Shown: positions 1 to 8,491, numbered from the stretch's first letter. The stretch is 64,000 bases of DNA from JAURNZ01 sp036337715 (GCA_036337715.1 JAYZDS010000006.1:1-64000); one strand, 5' to 3'. A program made the numbers and translations. Notes: generated by a model not told the origin, from the letters alone.

Positions 1-247
1 TAAAGAAGAGGGAGGTAGACATACGCCATTCTTCAAAGGTTATAGACCTCAGTTTTATATAAGAACAACAGACGTAACAGGTGAAGTAATATTACCTGCG
101 GATGTAGAGATGGTCATGCCAGGTGACAACGTTAAAATCAATGTTAAGTTGATTAATCCAATCGCGATGGAAGAGGGTATGAAGTTCTCAATTCGTGAAG
201 GTGGAAGAACGGTTGGTGCAGGTGTTGTGTCAAAAATTCTTGCTTAA
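1..247 (+). CDS. tuf: Elongation factor Tu, C-terminal part (partial)
   Basis: The last 81 residues of EF-Tu, read from base 2, with the 5' part outside the window. EF-Tu carries aminoacyl-tRNA to the ribosome as a GTP complex. What is visible is the third (beta-barrel) domain, with the typical segments RHTPFFKGYRPQFYIRTTDV, MVMPGDN and the ending REGGRTVGAGVVSKIL. It lies 33 bases upstream of rpsJ, the usual junction of the str and S10 operons in gammaproteobacteria. Confidence 0.97.
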   Translation, partial: KEEGGRHTPFFKGYRPQFYIRTTDVTGEVILPADVEMVMPGDNVKINVKLINPIAMEEGMKFSIREGGRTVGAGVVSKILA

Positions 248-280
248 GGGTTTACAAATTAGAAACGAGAAGATAGAATT

Positions 281-628
281 ATGTCAGTAATAAACAGTGG
301 TCAAAGAATTAGAATCAGATTAAAGTCTTTTGATTCTAAGATGATTGACAAAGCTACAGAAGAAATCGTTAATACGGCAAAAAGAACGGGTGCTATTATC
401 AAGGGCCCAATTCCTTTGCCAAATGTGAAAGAACGTTTTACAGTATTAACATCTCCTCACAAGTATAAGGACGCACGTGAACAATACAAGTTAAGTATTC
501 ATTCTCGTTTAGTTGACATTCTAGATCCTGATACGGTAACTGTTGATGCCTTAATGCAATTAAATCTTGCTTCAGGCGTGAATGTTAAAATCAGTGTTGA
601 TGATTTAAAGAAGGGTGAATCCAAATGA
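281..628 (+). CDS. rpsJ: 30S ribosomal protein S10
   Basis: S10 of the small-subunit head, which is also the NusE antitermination factor. IRIRLKSFDSKMID and GPIPLPNVKERFTVL are family hallmarks. It has 115 residues against about 103 in E. coli. The extra residues are a lysine-rich C-terminal tail ending DDLKKGESK. It is the first gene of the S10 operon, and its stop overlaps the rplC start by four bases (ATGA), implying translational coupling. Confidence 0.97.
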   Translation: MSVINSGQRIRIRLKSFDSKMIDKATEEIVNTAKRTGAIIKGPIPLPNVKERFTVLTSPHKYKDAREQYKLSIHSRLVDILDPDTVTVDALMQLNLASGVNVKISVDDLKKGESK

Positions 629-1269
629 GTTTAGGTGTTGTAGGTTTAAAAGAAGGTCAGTCTAGAAAGACGTTTGATGACGGGTCAACTTGTCATGTAA
701 CGCTCGTATCTATTGAGCCTAATTTGATTTCTCAGCTTAAAACTAAGGAAAATGATGGTTATAATGCTATTCAGGTTTCACTTGGTAAAAGGAAGCATTA
801 CACTAAAGCTGAAAAAGGTCATATGAAAAAAGCCAAAATTGAAAATGCAAAATTTGTTTGTGAATGGCGAGTAGATAATAATGGTGACTATAAACTTGGT
901 GATCCAACTCAATTAGGGTGGCTAAAAGATATCAATGCAGTTGATGTTACTGCAACATCTAAAGGTAAGGGGTTTGCAGGTTGTGTTAAAAGACATAACT
1001 TTAAAACACAGGATGCATCTCATGGTAACTCACTTTCTCATAGAGCACCTGGATCTATTGGACATTGTCAGGACCCTGGTAAAGTTTTCAAGGGAAAGAA
1101 GATGCCAGGAAGAATGGGTGCTTCTCAAGTGACCATTAAAAATTTAAAAATCATTGATTTTATTGAAGATAGTAATTTATTAGTTATCAAAGGCGCAGTG
1201 CCTGGTGCTAATGGTGCTTATCTTGTAATAAAACCAAGCTTAAAAAATAAGGTAAAATCTAATGGCTAG
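625..1269 (+). CDS. rplC: 50S ribosomal protein L3
   Basis: L3 nucleates 50S assembly. Residues around 130-165 carry the conserved loop SHGNSLSHRAPGSIGHCQDP followed by GKVFKGKKMPGRMG, which reaches towards the peptidyl-transferase centre. E. coli L3 reads GQNQ in this loop, where this protein reads GHCQ. At 214 residues the length is normal. It overlaps rpsJ by 4 bases and rplD by 8. Confidence 0.96.
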   Translation: MSLGVVGLKEGQSRKTFDDGSTCHVTLVSIEPNLISQLKTKENDGYNAIQVSLGKRKHYTKAEKGHMKKAKIENAKFVCEWRVDNNGDYKLGDPTQLGWLKDINAVDVTATSKGKGFAGCVKRHNFKTQDASHGNSLSHRAPGSIGHCQDPGKVFKGKKMPGRMGASQVTIKNLKIIDFIEDSNLLVIKGAVPGANGAYLVIKPSLKNKVKSNG

Positions 1270-1834
1270 TGCAATACCAAAAATTGAATTTAATAGTGAT
1301 TTAGTTCATCAACTTATTGTTACTTATCAAAACAATGGTAGACAGTGGAGTAAAAAAACTAAAAATAGATCCGAAGTAAGTGGTGGCGGTAAGAAACCTT
1401 GGCGTCAAAAGGGTACAGGACGAGCTCGTGCAGGTACATCAAGAGGACCAATTTGGCGTGGTGGTGGCGTAACTTTTGCTCATACACCAGGTAAATCTCC
1501 TATCAAGCTAAATAAAAAAATGTATCGTAAAGGGATGATGTGTTTGCTGTCTTCATTAGATAAGGAAAAAAGAATTCATGTCTTAGATGAAGTGAAGTTA
1601 AAAGATCACAAGACAAAAACCTTTTTAGAGACATTTAAAGATAAGGATTTAACAAAATCAACATTTATTGTTGCTGAATTCAGTGAAAATTTAATTTTGG
1701 CTACTAATAATATTTATTATGTTTGTGTCGTTGATCCAATGATGGTTGATCCTGTTTTACTTGCCGATTCCAAAAATATTTATATTGAAAAGAAAGCACT
1801 CGAAGTAATGTTAAAGAGGTATCAAAATGACTAA
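1262..1834 (+). CDS. rplD: 50S ribosomal protein L4
   Basis: L4 lines the exit tunnel. In E. coli it also represses the S10 operon. The tunnel loop is recognised by GGGKKPWRQKGTGRARAGTS and RGPIWRGGGVTF at residues about 40-72. It has 190 residues, slightly shorter than the 201 of E. coli. The start overlaps the end of rplC by 8 bases and the stop overlaps rplW, so it sits within one polycistronic unit. No S10-leader structure could be examined. Confidence 0.96.
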   Translation: MASAIPKIEFNSDLVHQLIVTYQNNGRQWSKKTKNRSEVSGGGKKPWRQKGTGRARAGTSRGPIWRGGGVTFAHTPGKSPIKLNKKMYRKGMMCLLSSLDKEKRIHVLDEVKLKDHKTKTFLETFKDKDLTKSTFIVAEFSENLILATNNIYYVCVVDPMMVDPVLLADSKNIYIEKKALEVMLKRYQND

Positions 1835-2117
1835 TATTTCAAGAGTTTTAATTAAACCAATTATGACTGAGAAAACCTCTAGGCAAGAAATAAACAATCA
1901 GTATACTTTTTTAGTTGACCTCAAGGCTTCTAAAGTTAATATTAAGCAGGCTATAAAAAAGTTTTATAACGTAGATGCGGTATCAATTAATACGTTAATT
2001 CTGAAGGGTAAGGAAAAACGTCATGGTAAGTTTGTCGGGAAGAGAAGTGATAAGAAAAAAGCTATCATTACCTTGGCGGAAGGGCAAGTGTTACCTATAT
2101 GGGGAGCTGAAGCATGA
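1827..2117 (+). CDS. rplW: 50S ribosomal protein L23
   Basis: L23 sits at the tunnel exit and docks trigger factor and the signal recognition particle. Typical features are the opening VLIKPIMTEKT, VDLKASKVNIKQAIKKFYNV and the late basic loop GKEKRHGKFVGKRSDKKKA. At 96 residues it is of usual size. The start overlaps rplD by 8 bases and the stop overlaps rplB by 4 (ATGA). Confidence 0.95.
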   Translation: MTNISRVLIKPIMTEKTSRQEINNQYTFLVDLKASKVNIKQAIKKFYNVDAVSINTLILKGKEKRHGKFVGKRSDKKKAIITLAEGQVLPIWGAEA

Positions 2118-2947
2118 TTGAGATAAAAAAACTTAAACCAACTTCACCAGGGACAAGACACGTTGTCCGTGTTAAATCTTCTGTTTTGTCAAAAGAGAAG
2201 CCACATAGAAAGCTTCTTGAGTCAAAAAACAAAATAGATGGTAGAAATAGTGCCGGAAGAATTACTGTTCGTCACAGGGGTGGTGGGCATAAGCGTCATT
2301 ACCGTGTAATTGATTTTAAAAGAAATATGGATGGCATATCAGCCAAAATTGTAAAAATTGAGTATGACCCAAATAGAAGTGCTCATATTGCATTAATATG
2401 TTATGCGAATGGCCGATGGTCTTATATCATTGCAACCAAAGGAATGAATGTTGGTGACCATATATCTAATGGTGTGGATGCACCAATCAAGCAAGGCAAT
2501 TGTTTGCCATTAAGTTTAATACCGCAAGGTACCTTAATTTCATGTATTGAATTAAATCCTGGTGCTGGTGCACAGCTTGCTAGATCTGCTGGTACTTATG
2601 CTTCATTGGTTTCTAAAGATGGTCAATATGTACTAATTAAATTAAAGTCTGGCGAGGTGAGGAAAGTACTTTCAACTTGTCGAGCAACAGTTGGTATTGT
2701 ATCTAATGACAAAAACAACCTTAAGGAACTAGGTAAAGCTGGTGCTAAGAGATGGAGAGGCGTTAGGCCTACTGTTAGAGGTGTTGCTATGAACCCAGTT
2801 GACCATCCTCATGGTGGTGGTGAAGGTAGAACATCTGGAGGTCGTCCAGCGGTCAGCCCTACAGGCGTTAAAGCCAAAGGTAAGAAGACCAGAAGTAACA
2901 AGAGAACAGATAAAATGATTGTCACAAGACGTAAGAAGCGAGTTTAA
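2114..2947 (+). CDS. rplB: 50S ribosomal protein L2
   Basis: L2 binds 23S rRNA near the peptidyl-transferase centre and supports subunit joining. It has the central GRNSAGRITVRHRGGGHKR segment and the C-terminal MNPVDHPHGGGEGRT loop, including the conserved histidine region implicated in peptidyl transfer. The length, 277 residues, is normal. It is in the S10 operon, two bases before rpsS. Confidence 0.97.
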   Translation: MIEIKKLKPTSPGTRHVVRVKSSVLSKEKPHRKLLESKNKIDGRNSAGRITVRHRGGGHKRHYRVIDFKRNMDGISAKIVKIEYDPNRSAHIALICYANGRWSYIIATKGMNVGDHISNGVDAPIKQGNCLPLSLIPQGTLISCIELNPGAGAQLARSAGTYASLVSKDGQYVLIKLKSGEVRKVLSTCRATVGIVSNDKNNLKELGKAGAKRWRGVRPTVRGVAMNPVDHPHGGGEGRTSGGRPAVSPTGVKAKGKKTRSNKRTDKMIVTRRKKRV

Positions 2948-2949
2948 TT

Positions 2950-3222
2950 ATGCCACGTTCATCAAAAAAAGGTCCATTTATAGATCATAACTTACTAAAG
3001 AAAGTAAAGGTTGCTGTAGCAGAAGGATCAAAAAAACCTATACAAACATGGTCTAGAAGATCAGTTATTATTCCTTTTATGGTCGGTCTAACGATTCAGG
3101 TCCATAACGGCAGAATGATGGTTCCCGTTTTCATAAATGAAAATATGGTAGGGTTCAAGTTAGGTGATTTTGCATTAACCAGAACATTTAAGATGCATGC
3201 TGGCGACAGGAAGGCGGGTTAA
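2950..3222 (+). CDS. rpsS: 30S ribosomal protein S19
   Basis: S19 of the 30S head, at the bridge to the large subunit. MPRSSKKGPFIDHNLLKKV and the segment TWSRRSVIIPFMVGLTIQVH are diagnostic. It has 90 residues. It sits two bases from rplB and two from rplV in the S10 operon. Confidence 0.96.
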   Translation: MPRSSKKGPFIDHNLLKKVKVAVAEGSKKPIQTWSRRSVIIPFMVGLTIQVHNGRMMVPVFINENMVGFKLGDFALTRTFKMHAGDRKAG

Positions 3223-3224
3223 TT

Positions 3225-3569
3225 ATGAGTATTGTTATATCATCTATTAAGAATTATCGATCATCTGCCCAAAAAGTTCGCGCATTAACAAGATTGATCA
3301 AAGGTCAATCAGTAGAGAAGGCACTTGATAATCTTATCTACAGTAAACAGAAAGCTTCTGGGATGTTAAAGAAATTATTGGAGTCTGCCATTGCTAACGC
3401 AGAAAATAATAACGGCTTTGATATAGACGAGCTAACTGTTAATAATCTCATTGTTGATGAAGGCGTTACATTAAAGCGATTTAGAGCAAGAGCAAAAGGT
3501 AGGGGTACTCGTATTTTGAAACGTACGTGTCATGTTAAAATTGAATTATTAAACCAAGAGGCTGAATAA
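3225..3569 (+). CDS. rplV: 50S ribosomal protein L22
   Basis: L22 contributes to the tunnel constriction. The C-terminal hairpin appears as LKRFRARAKGRGTRILKRTC near residues 84-104, and the N-terminal SSAQKVRALTRLIKGQSVE matches the family. It has 114 residues, the usual length. It lies between rpsS and rpsC. Confidence 0.95.
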   Translation: MSIVISSIKNYRSSAQKVRALTRLIKGQSVEKALDNLIYSKQKASGMLKKLLESAIANAENNNGFDIDELTVNNLIVDEGVTLKRFRARAKGRGTRILKRTCHVKIELLNQEAE

Positions 3570-3570
3570 G

Positions 3571-4245
3571 ATGGGCCAGAAGGTAAATCCAACAGTATTT
3601 AGACTGGGTGTAGAAACCGGTTATGAGAAGAATCCTGCAGAAGAAAGAAGAAAGTCATCTGCCATATGGTTTGCGGTCAAAGACTATGCAAGCTATCTAA
3701 AGCAAGACCTTGATCTCAGGAAATATTTGGAAAAAAATTACAAGTCAGCAGGGATTAACAGAATTGATATTTCTAGACCTTCAGATTCAAATGTAATTGT
3801 AACTATATATTGTGCTAGACCCGGTTTGGTCATTGGTAAGAAGGGTGCAGATATTTCTGTGCTCAGAAACAAAATTGCTAAGTTAACTGGAAGTACTGTG
3901 CAGGTGAATGTAGAAGAAATTAAGAAGCCTGATCTTAGTGCAAAACTTGTTGCAGAATCTGTTGCTTTACAACTTGAAAAAAGGGCTGCTTTTAGAAGAG
4001 TTCTAAAAAGGACTGTTCAAACAACCATGCGTGCAGGCGCACAAGGCATTAAAGTTAATGTCAGTGGTAGATTGGGTGGTGCTGAAATTGCAAGAAGTGA
4101 AGATAATCGTGAAGGTCGTGTTCCGCTTCATACCCTTAGGGCAAACATTGATTATGCAACGGCAAGGGCTTCAACAACATATGGTATCATTGGTGTAAAA
4201 GTCTGGATATATCGTGGTAATATTAACGAAAGGAAAAAAGGTTAA
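3571..4245 (+). CDS. rpsC: 30S ribosomal protein S3
   Basis: S3 lies at the mRNA entry channel. It starts MGQKVNPTVFRLGV and has a KH domain with the GxxG loop in RPGLVIGKKGAD at residues about 83-95. The C-terminal half has the GRLGGAEIARSE motif. It has 224 residues, close to E. coli (233). It is in the S10 operon, one base after rplV. Confidence 0.96.
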   Translation: MGQKVNPTVFRLGVETGYEKNPAEERRKSSAIWFAVKDYASYLKQDLDLRKYLEKNYKSAGINRIDISRPSDSNVIVTIYCARPGLVIGKKGADISVLRNKIAKLTGSTVQVNVEEIKKPDLSAKLVAESVALQLEKRAAFRRVLKRTVQTTMRAGAQGIKVNVSGRLGGAEIARSEDNREGRVPLHTLRANIDYATARASTTYGIIGVKVWIYRGNINERKKG

Positions 4246-4251
4246 ATCATT

Positions 4252-4677
4252 ATGTTTCAACCACCAAATCAATTAAAATATAGAAAAGAGCATAAGGGCC
4301 GTAATCGTGGCTATATTGCTAATCCAGGTGTTCATTTTGGTGATTTCGCCATGATGTCAGTAGGTCGTAATAGACTAAATGCAAGACAAATTGAGTCTGC
4401 TCGTCGTGCGATTACACACAGTTTAAAAAGGACTGGTAAATTATGGATTAGAGTATTCCCTCAAAAGCCTATTACCCAAAAACCTCTTGAAGTAAGACAA
4501 GGTAAGGGTAAAGGGAATGTTGAGTATTATGCATATGAAGTTAAGCCTGGAACAGTGGTTTTTGAATTAGCTGGTGTTAGTGAGGAACAAGCGGTGCGGG
4601 CATTTAAGTTAGCCGAGGCAAAATTACCTTTTAAAACTAAACTAATTAAACGTTGGAAGGCTGAAGATGAAAGTTGA
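4252..4677 (+). CDS. rplP: 50S ribosomal protein L16
   Basis: L16 contacts the A-site tRNA and 5S rRNA. Recognisable segments are FQPPNQLKYRKEHKGR, IESARRAITHSLKRTGKLWI and the KGKGNVEYYAYEVKPGTVVF loop that holds the arginine/glycine-rich A-site finger. It has 141 residues. It overlaps rpmC by 11 bases. Confidence 0.96.
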   Translation: MFQPPNQLKYRKEHKGRNRGYIANPGVHFGDFAMMSVGRNRLNARQIESARRAITHSLKRTGKLWIRVFPQKPITQKPLEVRQGKGKGNVEYYAYEVKPGTVVFELAGVSEEQAVRAFKLAEAKLPFKTKLIKRWKAEDES

Positions 4678-4870
4678 AGAAATACGTAAATTATCTGATA
4701 AAGATATTCTTGTTGAAATGGATAAATTAGTTCGTGAGCGTCTTACTTTAAGAGTTCAGCAGGTAACTGACCAAAGTGCTAAAACACATCACTTAACAAA
4801 TATTAAAAAGGCAATAGCAAGAATGCTAACAGTCATGAACGAGAGAAAAAGGGAAACTCATGAAGATTAA
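4667..4870 (+). CDS. rpmC: 50S ribosomal protein L29
   Basis: A small two-helix ribosomal protein at the tunnel exit, beside L23. The pattern EIRKLSDKDI at the start and the late helix with NIKKAIARMLTVMNERK fit L29. It has 67 residues. It overlaps rplP by 11 bases and rpsQ by 11, the tightest packing in the operon. Confidence 0.93.
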   Translation: MKVEEIRKLSDKDILVEMDKLVRERLTLRVQQVTDQSAKTHHLTNIKKAIARMLTVMNERKRETHED

Positions 4871-5111
4871 AAGAACACTCCAAGGCGCTGTAAGTAGCGA
4901 TAAAATGGATAAAACCATTGTTGTAAAGATTGAACGCCGTATTAAACACCCGATTGGGAAATTTATAACACGTCATTTGAAAATACATGCTCATGATGAA
5001 AAAAATGATGCAAAAATTGGTGACTTGGTAGAAATTGTAGAAACTAGTCCGTTTTCTAAGAATAAAAGTTGGGAACTAGTTAAAATTTTAGAAACAAAAA
5101 ACGAAGCATAG
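4860..5111 (+). CDS. rpsQ: 30S ribosomal protein S17
   Basis: S17, an early-binding OB-fold protein of the 30S body. Diagnostic segments are RTLQGAVSSDKMDKTIVVKI and RHLKIHAHDE. It has 83 residues, with the family's usual length and no extension. It closes the S10 operon and is followed by rplN after 11 bases. Confidence 0.95.
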   Translation: MKIKRTLQGAVSSDKMDKTIVVKIERRIKHPIGKFITRHLKIHAHDEKNDAKIGDLVEIVETSPFSKNKSWELVKILETKNEA

Positions 5112-5122
5112 AGAGAGTTATT

Positions 5123-5488
5123 ATGATTCAAATGCAATCCGAACTTGATGTTGCAGATAATAGTGGCGCTAAGCGTGTTCGATGTATTAAGGTCCTAAAA
5201 GGATCACATCGTCGCTATGCAAATATTTCAGATGTCATTAAAGTGAGCGCTATTGAAGTTAGTGCAAATCAGAAGATCAAGAAAGGCGATGTCTTTTTTG
5301 CCGTTATTGTTCGAACAAAAAAAGGTGTCCGCAGATCTGATGGTTCAGTAATTAGGTTTGATTCTAACTCAGTAGTTATGTTGAACGCTCAATATCAACC
5401 TGTTGGTACACGTGTTTTTGGACCTGTAACCCGAGAATTGAGAAAGGAATTCATGAAGATTGTTTCATTGGCTCCTGAGGTATTATAG
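5123..5488 (+). CDS. rplN: 50S ribosomal protein L14
   Basis: L14 forms an inter-subunit bridge. It begins MIQMQSELDVADNSGAKRVR and ends GPVTRELRKEFMKIVSLAPEVL, both strongly conserved. It has 121 residues. This is the first gene of the classical spc operon. No separate promoter is evident in the 11-base gap after rpsQ. Confidence 0.97.
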   Translation: MIQMQSELDVADNSGAKRVRCIKVLKGSHRRYANISDVIKVSAIEVSANQKIKKGDVFFAVIVRTKKGVRRSDGSVIRFDSNSVVMLNAQYQPVGTRVFGPVTRELRKEFMKIVSLAPEVL

Positions 5489-5496
5489 AGGTTTTT

Positions 5497-5814
5497 ATGA
5501 GTATTAATAAAATTCAAAAAAATGATAGAGTTAAGATCATCGTTGGAAAAGACAAAGGAAAGTTTGGTACTGTCAAAAAGTTAGATCATCCATATTGTTA
5601 TATAGAAGGTTTAAATTTAGTTTCAAAATGTGTCAAAGCTAATCCAAGAGCAAATGAACAAGGTGGTATCAAAAAGATTGAAGCACCTATTCACGTTTCT
5701 AATGTTGCTTTAGTAGATAAGGATGATAAAGTCATTAAAGTAGGTATAAAGTTACTTAAAGATGGAAAAAAAGTACGAATGAACAAAATAACAAAAAAGG
5801 AATTAGGTGAATAG
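5497..5814 (+). CDS. rplX: 50S ribosomal protein L24
   Basis: L24 initiates 50S assembly. The KOW motif is at the N terminus (RVKIIVGKDKGKFGTVKKL), followed by KCVKANPRANEQGGI, which fits the conserved basic loop. It has 105 residues. It is in the spc operon between rplN and rplE. Confidence 0.96.
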   Translation: MSINKIQKNDRVKIIVGKDKGKFGTVKKLDHPYCYIEGLNLVSKCVKANPRANEQGGIKKIEAPIHVSNVALVDKDDKVIKVGIKLLKDGKKVRMNKITKKELGE

Positions 5815-5816
5815 AT

Positions 5817-6353
5817 ATGTCAGAGTTAAAACAACATTATCAAAAAAATGTCGTCCCAAAACTTAAGGAGAAATTTGGCTATAAAAATAACATGGAAGTG
5901 CCTAAGGTTCTTAAGGTAACACTTAATATGGGTCTTGGTGAGGCGGTTAATGATAAAAAAATCATTGAAACAGCTTTTAACGAGATGAAACAAATTGCTG
6001 GTCAACAGCCACTTAGAACATTCACAAAAAAATCCATTGCTGGTTTCAAAATTAGAGATGGTTGGCCAATTGGTGTAAAAGTGACTTTGCGTAGAAATAA
6101 CATGGATGATTTTATCTATAAACTCGTAAATATTGTATTACCTCGTGTGAGAGACTTTAGGGGTTTAAATAAAAAGTCGTTTGATGGTCAGGGTAATTAT
6201 AATTTTGGTATCAAGGAACATATTATTTTCCCTGAAATCGATTATAATAAAATTGATAAATTATTAGGTATGAATATTACAGTGACAACATCTGCCAAAT
6301 CAGATGAAGAAGCACAGTATTTATTATCTCTTTTAGGTTTTCCATTGAGGTAA
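5817..6353 (+). CDS. rplE: 50S ribosomal protein L5
   Basis: L5 binds 5S rRNA and contacts the P-site tRNA. VPKVLKVTLNMGLGEAV and GLNKKSFDGQGNYNFGIKEH are hallmarks. It has 178 residues. It stops with TAA three bases before the rpsN start. This also shows that TAA is a normal terminator here, which bears on the interrupted rpsN that follows. Confidence 0.97.
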   Translation: MSELKQHYQKNVVPKLKEKFGYKNNMEVPKVLKVTLNMGLGEAVNDKKIIETAFNEMKQIAGQQPLRTFTKKSIAGFKIRDGWPIGVKVTLRRNNMDDFIYKLVNIVLPRVRDFRGLNKKSFDGQGNYNFGIKEHIIFPEIDYNKIDKLLGMNITVTTSAKSDEEAQYLLSLLGFPLR

Positions 6354-6356
6354 GAT

Positions 6357-6662
6357 ATGGCAACGATGAGAATGAAAGCAAGAAATGATCAGCTTGAAAG
6401 TTTAATTTCAAGTGGTCGTGCGAAAAGAAACGAATTAAGAAAAAAAATGAAAGACCCGAATCTTTCATTAGACGAAAAGTTAAAAACAAGTGAACAGCTT
6501 CAAAAAAGACCTAGAGATGAAAGTCCTACAAGATAATCACTTAGATGTGTCAGTTGTGGTCGTGTTCATGGTGTATACAGGCGCTTTAAATTATGTCGTA
6601 TCTGTATAAGAGAAAATATAGCCTTGGGTTATTTGCCGGGCGTAACATTAGATAGTTGGTAA
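6357..6662 (+). pseudogene. rpsN: 30S ribosomal protein S14, interrupted by in-frame TAA
   Basis: S14 of the 30S head. Read through, the frame has 101 codons plus a stop, exactly the length of E. coli S14. Codon 60 (6534-6536) is TAA. Upstream it reads up to QLQKRPRDESPTR. Downstream, in the same frame, it reads LRCVSCGRVHGVYRRF, then LCRIC and the normal C-terminal tryptophan. The C-x2-C / C-x2-C pattern marks the zinc-binding form of S14. There is no indel, and no ATG, GTG or TTG follows the stop in frame until near the end, so re-initiation cannot give the second half. The gene occupies its normal place between rplE and rpsH. A sequencing error, a real nonsense mutation rescued by another copy, and stop-codon read-through all remain possible. 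Confidence 0.9.
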
Positions 6663-6664
6663 TT

Positions 6665-7063
6665 ATGAGTTTACAAGATCCTATTTCAGATATGCTTACT
6701 GTTATTCGTAATGGTTTAAAAGCAAAACATAAAGAAGTCGTAACACCTTTCAGTAATTTAAAGAAAGATATATTAAATGTATTAATTGACGAAGGCTATT
6801 TGGTTGCTGTCAAAGAAACCACTAATGAGAAAGGTCATAAGTTGCTTGAAATTACTTTGAAGTATGTAGATGGTTTACCAGTTATAAGAAAAATTGATAG
6901 ATACAGTAAACCAAGCTTAAGAAAGTATTCAAGTGCAAATGATATTCCAATGGTACTAGATGGGTTGGGTGTTAGTGTCATTTCTACAAATGTGGGTGTT
7001 ATTCCTGATTATAAAGCTAAACAGTTAAATGTTGGTGGCGAAGTCATCTGTCAAGTTGAGTGA
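6665..7063 (+). CDS. rpsH: 30S ribosomal protein S8
   Basis: S8, a central-domain assembly protein. It starts at the ATG giving MSLQDPISDMLTVIRNGLKA. A TTG three codons earlier is in frame but would overlap the rpsN end and is unlikely. The C-terminal segment with GVSVISTNVGVIPDYKAK is close to the family pattern. It has 132 residues. It is in the spc operon. Confidence 0.95.
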   Translation: MSLQDPISDMLTVIRNGLKAKHKEVVTPFSNLKKDILNVLIDEGYLVAVKETTNEKGHKLLEITLKYVDGLPVIRKIDRYSKPSLRKYSSANDIPMVLDGLGVSVISTNVGVIPDYKAKQLNVGGEVICQVE

Positions 7064-7071
7064 GAAATTAA

Positions 7072-7605
7072 ATGTCTAGAATTGCAAAAAAACCAATTAT
7101 TATTCCTGAAACTGTTCAATGTAAAGTTGAGGATAAATCGATTACGTTTTCTAAAGGATCAGTGTCTTTAACTAGAACGGTTAGTGATAAAGTCTCATTT
7201 GAGATGAAAGACAATGTCATAACATTTGAGCCAATGGATACGACAAAAGAAGCTCACGCTCAGTCTGGTACCGAAAGAGCCTTAGTACAAAATAACCTCA
7301 CTGGTGTAGCCGAAGGCTATAAAACAGAACTGCAAATATATGGTGTAGGTTATAAAGCTAAACTAGAGGGTAGTAAATTAGTTTTATCATTAGGTTACTC
7401 TCATCCTATTTATTTTGAAGTACCACAAGGAATTACTATTGAAGTGCCTTCTCAAACTGAAGTTGTTGTTAAAGGCGCAGATAAACAGTTAGTTGGCCAA
7501 TGTGTTGCAAATATAAGAGATTTTAGAAGACCGGATGCATATAAAGGCAAAGGTGTTAGATTGAAAAATGAGCAAATTATTCTGAAGGAAGGTAAGAAAA
7601 AGTAA
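7072..7605 (+). CDS. rplF: 50S ribosomal protein L6
   Basis: L6 sits near the factor-binding site. It starts MSRIAKKPI. The second L6 domain carries GVGYKAKLEGSKLVLSLGYS and the ending has RRPDAYKGKGVR, all typical. It has 177 residues. Its stop overlaps the rplR start by one base. Confidence 0.96.
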   Translation: MSRIAKKPIIIPETVQCKVEDKSITFSKGSVSLTRTVSDKVSFEMKDNVITFEPMDTTKEAHAQSGTERALVQNNLTGVAEGYKTELQIYGVGYKAKLEGSKLVLSLGYSHPIYFEVPQGITIEVPSQTEVVVKGADKQLVGQCVANIRDFRRPDAYKGKGVRLKNEQIILKEGKKK

Positions 7606-7961
7606 TGTCAAGGCAACGCGTAAAAAACAAGTTTAATGCTGCTATCAAAAGTCAGCAAAATCATAAAGAAGTTAATAGAGTTAAGGTCTTTCGTTCAAAC
7701 AAACACATGACAGTAATGTTTATTGATAATGATGGTATTTGTCAGTTTTCAATGAAAACAACTGACGAAAAATTATTAAAGAAGACTAAAATTGGTTCGA
7801 ACATCAAAGCTGCTACTGAAATTGGAAAGTCCATGGGTGAGTGGCTAAAGAAGAAGAAATTAGACAAGTCAAATGTTGTTTTTGATAGAAATGGTTTTAT
7901 CTATCATGGGAGAGTCAAAGCAGTTGCTGAGGGAATCAGAGAATCAGGAGTTAATTTCTAA
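7605..7961 (+). CDS. rplR: 50S ribosomal protein L18
   Basis: L18 binds 5S rRNA. RVKVFRSNKHMTVMFID and the ending FDRNGFIYHGRVKAVAEGIR match the family (usual form FDRxGxxYHGRVKALA). It has 118 residues. The start and stop are each shared by one base with rplF and rpsE. Confidence 0.95.
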   Translation: MSRQRVKNKFNAAIKSQQNHKEVNRVKVFRSNKHMTVMFIDNDGICQFSMKTTDEKLLKKTKIGSNIKAATEIGKSMGEWLKKKKLDKSNVVFDRNGFIYHGRVKAVAEGIRESGVNF

Positions 7962-8491
7962 TGTCTAAAAGACCGGAAGTGAAAAAAGAGTTAAATGAAT
8001 CAACTCAATATGAGTTAGTTGAAAAAACTATTGAAATTAATAGAACATCAAAAGTTGTTGAAGGTGGTAGGATTTTCAACTTTTCAGCTATTGTTGTTGT
8101 AGGAAATGGTAAAGGTAAGGTTGGATTTGGTATTGGCAAATCACAGGATGTTCCTGGTGCGATCCAAAAAGCAACTGATCAAGCAAAAAAATCAATGATA
8201 CAAGTTTCTTTGCGTGGAAATACCATCCAACATATGGTTAACGGTAAGCATTGTTCAACAAAAGTATTTATGAGACCAGCTTCTGAAGGTACTGGTGTTA
8301 TAGCCGGTGGAGCTACACGGGCGATTTTTGAAGTATTGGGCGTTGAAAATGTCTTGTCAAAATGTATTGGCTCAACAACTACAGTCAATGTTGTAAATGC
8401 AACATTTGATGGTTTGAAGCAACAAAAAACCCGTTATGAAGTTGCTAAAAGAAGAGGTATCTCTTTTAAAGATCGAAAACAGGGGAAATAA
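7961..8491 (+). CDS. rpsE: 30S ribosomal protein S5
   Basis: S5 acts in decoding accuracy. It has the double-stranded-RNA-binding part VVEGGRIFNFSAIVVVGNGK and the C-terminal segment ASEGTGVIAGGATRAIFEVL. It has 176 residues, close to the 167 of E. coli, with a slightly extended N terminus. It is in the spc operon. Confidence 0.96.
   Translation: MSKRPEVKKELNESTQYELVEKTIEINRTSKVVEGGRIFNFSAIVVVGNGKGKVGFGIGKSQDVPGAIQKATDQAKKSMIQVSLRGNTIQHMVNGKHCSTKVFMRPASEGTGVIAGGATRAIFEVLGVENVLSKCIGSTTTVNVVNATFDGLKQQKTRYEVAKRRGISFKDRKQGK

Noticed and set aside
6277..6489. 70-residue ORF on the (-) strand across rplE/rpsN
   Set aside because: It is antisense to two conserved ribosomal genes and has no homologous features.
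6357..6662. Reassignment of TAA to an amino acid as an explanation for rpsN
   Set aside because: TAA ends rplE, rpsS, secY, rpoA and many others in this window with sensible protein lengths, so the code is standard here.
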